In this document: in pieces, positions 60,275 to 64,000 of the stretch
Layout of the letters: every line of letters begins with the position of its first letter
Numbering within the stretch: position 1 is the first letter of the stretch
Assembly: GCA_024707075.1 (NCBI GenBank)
Contig: JANQAK010000004.1
Coordinates: forward strand, 186,001 to 250,000
Length of the DNA: 64,000 nt
Direction of reading: 5' to 3'
From: Afipia sp.
GTDB lineage: Bacteria; Pseudomonadota; Alphaproteobacteria; Rhizobiales; Xanthobacteraceae
Position numbers and translations under genes: made by a program
The notes under the pieces: model-generated
Databases searched by the model: none
Seen by the model: the letters and a program-made list of their open reading frames with translations, nothing else
Told to the model about the DNA's origin: nothing

Positions 60275-61807
60275 ATGAAGCACATCCTCGAAGCACTCGA
60301 CGACCGGCGCACGGCTGCGAAAAAGGGCGGCGGCGACAAGCGCATCGAGGCGCAGCACGCGCGTGGCAAGCTGACGGCCCGCGAGCGCATCGAACTGCTG
60401 CTGGACAAGGGCTCATTCGAGGAATTCGACATGTTCGTCGAGCACCGCTCGGTCGAATTCGGCATGGAGAAGAACAAGATCCCCGGCGACGGCGTGGTCA
60501 CCGGCTGGGGCACGGTGAACGGCCGCACCGTCTTCGTGTTCGCCAAGGACTTCACCGTGTTCGGCGGCTCGCTCTCCGAGACCCATGCGCTGAAGATCAC
60601 CAAGTTGCAGGACATGGCGCTGAAGGCGCGGGCGCCGATCATCGGGCTGTACGACGCGGGCGGCGCGCGCATCCAGGAGGGCGTCGCGGCGCTGGCGGGC
60701 TATTCCTATGTGTTCCGCCGCAACGTCATCGCCTCCGGCGTCATTCCGCAGATCAGCGTCATCATGGGGCCGTGCGCGGGCGGCGACGTCTATTCGCCGG
60801 CGATGACCGACTTCATCTTCATGGTGAAGAACACCAGCTACATGTTCGTCACCGGCCCGGACGTGGTGAAGACCGTGACCAACGAAGTGGTCACCGCGGA
60901 AGAACTCGGCGGCGCCAGCGTGCATGCCACCCGATCGTCCATCGCCGACGGCGCGTTCGACAACGACGTCACCACGCTGTTGCAGATGCGCCGGCTGATC
61001 GACTTCCTGCCCGGCAATAATACCGACGGCGTGCCGGAATGGCCGAGCTTCGACGACATCGAGCGCGTGGACATGTCGCTCGACACGCTGGTGCCGGAAA
61101 ATCCGAACCAGCCTTACGACATCAAGGAACTGATCCTGAAGGTGGTGGACGAGGGTGATTTCTTCGAACTCGCCGATACTTTCGCCAAGAACGTGGTCAC
61201 CGGTTTCGGCCGCATCGCCGGCAAGACGGTGGGCTTCGTCGCCAACCAGCCGATGGTGCTGGCTGGCGTGCTCGACAGTGACGCCTCACGCAAGGCCGCG
61301 CGCTTTGTCCGTTTTTGTGATGCCTTCAACATTCCGATCGTCACCTTCGTGGACGTCCCGGGCTTCCTGCCGGGCACCGCGCAGGAATATGGCGGGCTGA
61401 TCAAGCACGGCGCGAAACTGCTGTTCGCCTACAGCCAGTGCACGGTGCCGCTGGTGACCGTGATCACGCGCAAGGCCTATGGCGGCGCGTTCGACGTGAT
61501 GGCGTCGAAGGAAATCGGCGCGGACATGAACTACGCCTGGCCGACGGCGCAGATCGCGGTGATGGGCGCGAAGGGCGCGGTGGAGATCATCTTCCGGCAG
61601 GACATCGGCGACGCCGAGAAGATCGCCGCGCGCACCAAGGAATACGAAGACCGCTTCCTGTCGCCGTTCGTTGCCGCCGAGCGCGGCTATATCGACGACG
61701 TGATCATGCCGCACTCGACCCGCAAGCGCATCGCTCGCGCGCTGGCGATGCTCAAGGACAAGCATGTCGACGTGCCGATGAAGAAGCACGATAATATTCC
61801 GTTGTGA
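60275..61807 (+). CDS. pccB: Propionyl-CoA carboxylase beta chain (carboxyltransferase)
   Basis: The 510-residue product is the carboxyltransferase subunit of an acyl-CoA carboxylase, most like propionyl-CoA carboxylase: [94 protein letters not shown]. It moves carboxyl from biotin to propionyl-CoA, giving methylmalonyl-CoA. The start at 60275 fits the family; a longer in-frame start is unsupported. The last 120 bases are duplicated downstream at 62355-62474. No biotin-carboxylase subunit gene is in the window. Confidence 0.93.
   Translation: MKHILEALDDRRTAAKKGGGDKRIEAQHARGKLTARERIELLLDKGSFEEFDMFVEHRSVEFGMEKNKIPGDGVVTGWGTVNGRTVFVFAKDFTVFGGSLSETHALKITKLQDMALKARAPIIGLYDAGGARIQEGVAALAGYSYVFRRNVIASGVIPQISVIMGPCAGGDVYSPAMTDFIFMVKNTSYMFVTGPDVVKTVTNEVVTAEELGGASVHATRSSIADGAFDNDVTTLLQMRRLIDFLPGNNTDGVPEWPSFDDIERVDMSLDTLVPENPNQPYDIKELILKVVDEGDFFELADTFAKNVVTGFGRIAGKTVGFVANQPMVLAGVLDSDASRKAARFVRFCDAFNIPIVTFVDVPGFLPGTAQEYGGLIKHGAKLLFAYSQCTVPLVTVITRKAYGGAFDVMASKEIGADMNYAWPTAQIAVMGAKGAVEIIFRQDIGDAEKIAARTKEYEDRFLSPFVAAERGYIDDVIMPHSTRKRIARALAMLKDKHVDVPMKKHDNIPL
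61688..61807 (+). repeat. Direct repeat, copy 1: 3' end of pccB
   Basis: These 120 bases match 62355-62474 without gaps, with 13 mismatches (about 89 percent identity), mostly at third codon positions; four of 39 residues differ. Confidence 0.92.
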
Positions 61808-61811
61808 GGGC

Positions 61812-61866
61812 TCAAACCCTCCTCCTTGAGTGGGGAGGGTCGGCGCGGGAGCGCCGGGGGTGGGGG
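61812..61866. repeat. Half copy of the long palindromic repeat family
   Basis: CCTCCTCCTTGAGTGGGGAGGGTCGGCG...CCGGGGGTGGGG resembles the left half of the elements at 7991 and 49787, but the mirrored right half is missing. It lies directly after the pccB stop, at the left edge of the DUF4160 insertion. Confidence 0.5.
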
Positions 61867-61868
61867 TG

Positions 61869-62105
61869 ATGCCGACAGTTTTACGCTGGGGACCGTATCG
61901 CGCATTCTTCTACTCGAACGAGGGCAGCGAGCCGCCGCACATCCACGTCCGCAGCGGCGACAAGGAAGCCAAATTCTGGCTACATGATCTGGATGTGGCC
62001 GTGAATGCAGGGTTCCCGGCTCATGAAATCGGCGATATGATCCGTCACCTGCGGAACAACCGCGAAGCTCTTGTGAAGGCTTGGCATGAGCACTTTGGAA
62101 ATTGA
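61869..62105 (+). CDS. DUF4160 protein
   Basis: The 78-residue product matches DUF4160: MPTVLRWGPYRAFFYSNEGS, EPPHIHVRSGDKEAKFWLHD, AHEIGDMIRHLRNNREALVK with WHEHFGN at the end. Such genes are usually next to DUF2442 genes, as here, and the pair is suspected to be a toxin-antitoxin-like module; that is not proven. The start at 61869 fits the family. It overlaps the DUF2442 gene by 20 bases. Confidence 0.85.
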   Translation: MPTVLRWGPYRAFFYSNEGSEPPHIHVRSGDKEAKFWLHDLDVAVNAGFPAHEIGDMIRHLRNNREALVKAWHEHFGN

Positions 62106-62334
62106 GGTCGGCGACCTGCGCGCTCAGGCGGTCGAGTTCACCGCGACCGAGCTTGTGGTCACGCTGCGCGATGGCCGCCGCATCGCCACGCCGCTGTCGT
62201 GGTATCCGCGCCTGCTGTCCGCATCCGCCGCGCAGCGATCGAACTACGAAATCATGCCGATGGGCATTCACTGGCCCGACCTCGACGAGGATTTGAGCGT
62301 GACCGGCATGCTCAAGGGCAGGGCGGCAATATGA
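62086..62334 (+). CDS. DUF2442 protein
   Basis: The 82-residue product matches DUF2442: AQAVEFTATELVVTLRDGRR, IATPLSWYPRLLSASAAQRS, MGIHWPDLDEDLSVTGMLKG. It overlaps the DUF4160 gene upstream and the pccB 3' fragment downstream (ATGA). It would be the partner, possibly the antitoxin, of the DUF4160 protein. Confidence 0.85.
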   Translation: MSTLEIEVGDLRAQAVEFTATELVVTLRDGRRIATPLSWYPRLLSASAAQRSNYEIMPMGIHWPDLDEDLSVTGMLKGRAAI

Positions 62335-62474
62335 CGATTGCCGTCCAGCGCAGCTATATTCACGACGTGATCATGCCGCACGCGACCCGTAAACGCATCG
62401 CCAGCGCGCTCGCCATGCTCAAGGACAAGCACGTCGACGTGCCGCTGAAGAAGCACGACAACATTCCGTTGTGA
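62331..62474 (+). pseudogene. Duplicated 3' fragment of a propionyl-CoA carboxylase beta gene
   Basis: An open frame of 47 residues repeats the pccB C-terminus (YIHDVIMPHATRKRIASALA, then [19 protein letters not shown] and stop). Only the first eight or so residues are new, formed by fusion to the DUF2442 end. It carries no catalytic part and is best seen as a recombination scar or attachment-site copy rather than a gene. Confidence 0.85.
62355..62474 (+). repeat. Direct repeat, copy 2: pccB 3' end
   Basis: The partner of 61688-61807. Together they flank the DUF4160-DUF2442 pair in direct orientation, 667 bases apart. Confidence 0.92.
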
Positions 62475-62553
62475 ATTAGGTTAGGTTCGAGAACAATTTC
62501 CGGTTGTATTGACTGAATTTTCCCGCATCATTCCATGATCTTCTATTGGGATC

Positions 62554-63885
62554 ATGGAGATGATTTTGTCAGATATAGAAACCTTTATTGCGCAATTGGA
62601 AAAGCGTTTAGTCAACCTCCAGCCCGCCCTTAGTTTCGCTCATAGGGCATTTGTAATTGAATTTGCTGGGACGCCGAAGTCTGGCAAGAGCACCTCTGTT
62701 GAGGCGATACGACATTTCTTTTCTAGAAATGGCTTTAGAGTCCACGTTCTTGCCGAGCGAGCTGCAGTTTGTCCCATTCCGATGAAAGGGCATCTGTTCT
62801 TCAACACTTGGTGTGCTTGCTCAATGTTGGCGGAACTTCTAGCCAACGTTGAAGCGGATGCGGACATTATCATCGTAGATCGAGGGATTTTTGATGCGTT
62901 AGTGTGGCTAAATCTGCAGCTTCAGCGCGGTGAGATCACTCAAGAAGAAGCAGGCACTATAGACAGCTTCCTTTTGCTCGAACGATGGCGAACATTGATT
63001 GACTTAGTAGTAGTCATGAATGTCCCTGCCGACGAGGCAATGTCGCGAGAAAATGGTCAAAGAATTACAAAAAAGACCGGAAGTATCATGAATGAGAAAG
63101 TACTGAGTACTTTCTCGGAATCCGTTTCTATTGCCTTCAAAAAATACAGTGACAAATTCTCTGGCGCACTTCAGCACGACACGTCTGGTCAAGACGTGCG
63201 GCAATCAAACACCCAACTAGCAGGCAGTATCCTTGACTTCTTAGAGGCATTTCTTGACCCTGAAATATTAGTTGTATCAAGAGAACAACTGGCGTCTCTC
63301 CCGGTCGACCATGACGGTGCGTTCTCGGAAACGGCGGCAAAAAACGCGCTCAATTGTATTGCAAAGCACGGACGATTCGTCCGTCGATCTCAAGCGGAAA
63401 CGGACGATGATTTGGTCCAAATTATTCCGTGTGGAATATTGGCTCACAATGACAAGGTCTTTATCTTTCGAAGGAAGGAAACCGACTCCAAGTATCGTCT
63501 TTATGGAAAAACCACAATTTTGGAGGCCACCCATACGATAAAGACAGTTGAATTTGAGGACAAAGGGTTATTGTTAGAAGATGCGCTATCGAAGCGTATC
63601 GCGAGGTCTCTATTTTTAGGTCGAAAGTTCCCGATGCAATTAAAGGGATATTGCTGGGATCATGACGAGCCTGTTAGCAAGCGTCATTTTGCAATGGTTT
63701 TCGAAGTCACAATTGATAGTGAGAACACTGCAGAGGATCTAAGAAAGAAAGAGTTCAGGAGATGGCGGGGGCCAAGCCGCGCAGGAGAGTTTGTTTCGTG
63801 GAATGAACTCGATAGCCAATCAGAAGATCTTAATCTTGAGCCTTGGTCGAAGTCGATCTTGTGGCACCATAAAAATGTCAAGTGA
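62554..63885 (+). CDS. P-loop nucleotide kinase-like protein fused to a NUDIX-like domain
   Basis: The 443-residue product starts with a deoxynucleoside/thymidylate-kinase-like domain: P-loop FAGTPKSGKSTSVEAIRHF (about residues 37-55) and IIIVDRGIFDALVWL (about 105-119) with the Asp-Arg pair of these kinases. The C-terminal 150 residues (from QIIPCGILAHNDKVFIFRRK) follow a NUDIX-like order of strands and helix, but the NUDIX box region (LLLEDALSKRIARSLFLG) lacks the REXXEE glutamates, so it may bind rather than cleave nucleotides. The coding sequence is visibly AT-richer than everything to the left. The GGGA before the ATG at 62554 is a modest ribosome binding site; the ATG at 62560 is an alternative. 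It is followed 13 bases later by a second NUDIX-like gene. I do not recognise the system. Confidence 0.6.
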   Translation: MEMILSDIETFIAQLEKRLVNLQPALSFAHRAFVIEFAGTPKSGKSTSVEAIRHFFSRNGFRVHVLAERAAVCPIPMKGHLFFNTWCACSMLAELLANVEADADIIIVDRGIFDALVWLNLQLQRGEITQEEAGTIDSFLLLERWRTLIDLVVVMNVPADEAMSRENGQRITKKTGSIMNEKVLSTFSESVSIAFKKYSDKFSGALQHDTSGQDVRQSNTQLAGSILDFLEAFLDPEILVVSREQLASLPVDHDGAFSETAAKNALNCIAKHGRFVRRSQAETDDDLVQIIPCGILAHNDKVFIFRRKETDSKYRLYGKTTILEATHTIKTVEFEDKGLLLEDALSKRIARSLFLGRKFPMQLKGYCWDHDEPVSKRHFAMVFEVTIDSENTAEDLRKKEFRRWRGPSRAGEFVSWNELDSQSEDLNLEPWSKSILWHHKNVK

Positions 63886-63898
63886 GTGGATCGGACCA

Positions 63899-64000
63899 AT
63901 GTCCAACGATCTTAGAATATCTCGAGGTGGGTTTGTCGTTATCAAACTGTTTGTCGATGGCGAAATATGCCTTTTGCTTCGCAGAAATTCAAAATGGAAG
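63899..64000 (+). CDS. NUDIX-like protein, 5' part only
   Basis: An ATG at 63899, 13 bases after the kinase-fusion gene, opens a frame that runs out of the window: MSNDLRISRGGFVVIKLFVD, then GEICLLLRRNSKWK. The pattern of a first strand followed by LLLRR resembles the N-terminus of NUDIX hydrolases. Only 34 residues are visible, so the family call is tentative. Its spacing suggests one operon with the preceding gene. Confidence 0.45.
   Translation, partial: MSNDLRISRGGFVVIKLFVDGEICLLLRRNSKWK

Noticed and set aside
61869-62334. The DUF4160-DUF2442 insert as an insertion sequence
   Set aside because: No transposase gene, no terminal inverted repeats; the flanking repeats are coding sequence, not short target duplications.
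62199-62474. A 91-codon gene starting inside the DUF2442 gene
   Set aside because: Its first part is the DUF2442 gene in another frame; only the duplicated pccB tail is meaningful.

Overview
The window is chromosomal DNA of a high-GC alphaproteobacterium. The gene content points to the Bradyrhizobiaceae/Nitrobacteraceae (Bradyrhizobium, Rhodopseudomonas, Nitrobacter, Afipia and relatives): the order rplJ-rplL-rpoB-rpoC, then rpsL-rpsG-fusA-tuf running into a complete S10-spc-alpha ribosomal cluster, an ATP12-type chaperone, a Porin_2-type outer-membrane porin with its typical ADLPVKAK mature start, and three families of intergenic palindromes typical of this group. The species cannot be named from sequence alone.

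Layout. 1-1735: the end of a molybdenum hydroxylase large subunit (isoquinoline 1-oxidoreductase beta type) and a translationally coupled diheme cytochrome c. 2354-12347: rplJ, rplL, rpoB, rpoC, with no rplK-rplA upstream. 12348-21293: about 9 kb of non-ribosomal genes between rpoC and rpsL: a LuxR-type regulator, an FAD oxidoreductase/methyltransferase fusion, an ABC exporter and, on the other strand, an ATP-grasp enzyme coupled to an FkbM methyltransferase. 21294-40465: rpsL to rplQ, the main translation/transcription/secretion block, including secY and an adenylate kinase with a long histone-like lysine/alanine tail. 40683-48304: accessory genes (a soluble chemoreceptor-like protein, an SDR, an alpha/beta-hydrolase-like protein, a MarR regulator, a porin, a probable structured RNA, a quinone reductase with a divergent HxlR regulator). 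48368-53702: a DegP-like protease, rarA, an RluA-family pseudouridine synthase, a small secreted protein and an ATP12-type chaperone. 54016-60108: a FliK-like and an FlhB-tail-like protein, two NTF2-like proteins around a class D beta-lactamase, an exported protein of unknown function, a small isomerase-like protein and a DUF4260 membrane protein. 60275-64000: a propionyl-CoA carboxylase beta gene whose 3' end is duplicated around a DUF4160-DUF2442 pair, followed by visibly AT-richer DNA coding for a P-loop kinase/NUDIX-like fusion and the start of a second NUDIX-like gene. This right end looks like the edge of a genomic island.

A caution on sequence quality. Eight single-base frame breaks were found, in rpoB, rpoC, fusA and four other genes (one with two breaks). 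Five lie in runs of five or more identical bases. Because rpoB, rpoC and fusA are essential and read perfectly on both sides of the break, these are most simply read as base-calling errors, and the affected genes are annotated across the break.

The most novel-looking content is the P-loop kinase/NUDIX-like fusion next to a second NUDIX-like gene at the right edge, the pccB 3'-end duplication that marks the boundary, the uncharacterised FAD/methyltransferase-ABC-ATP-grasp-FkbM group between rpoC and rpsL, the lysine-rich adenylate kinase tail, and a strongly structured candidate small RNA downstream of the porin.
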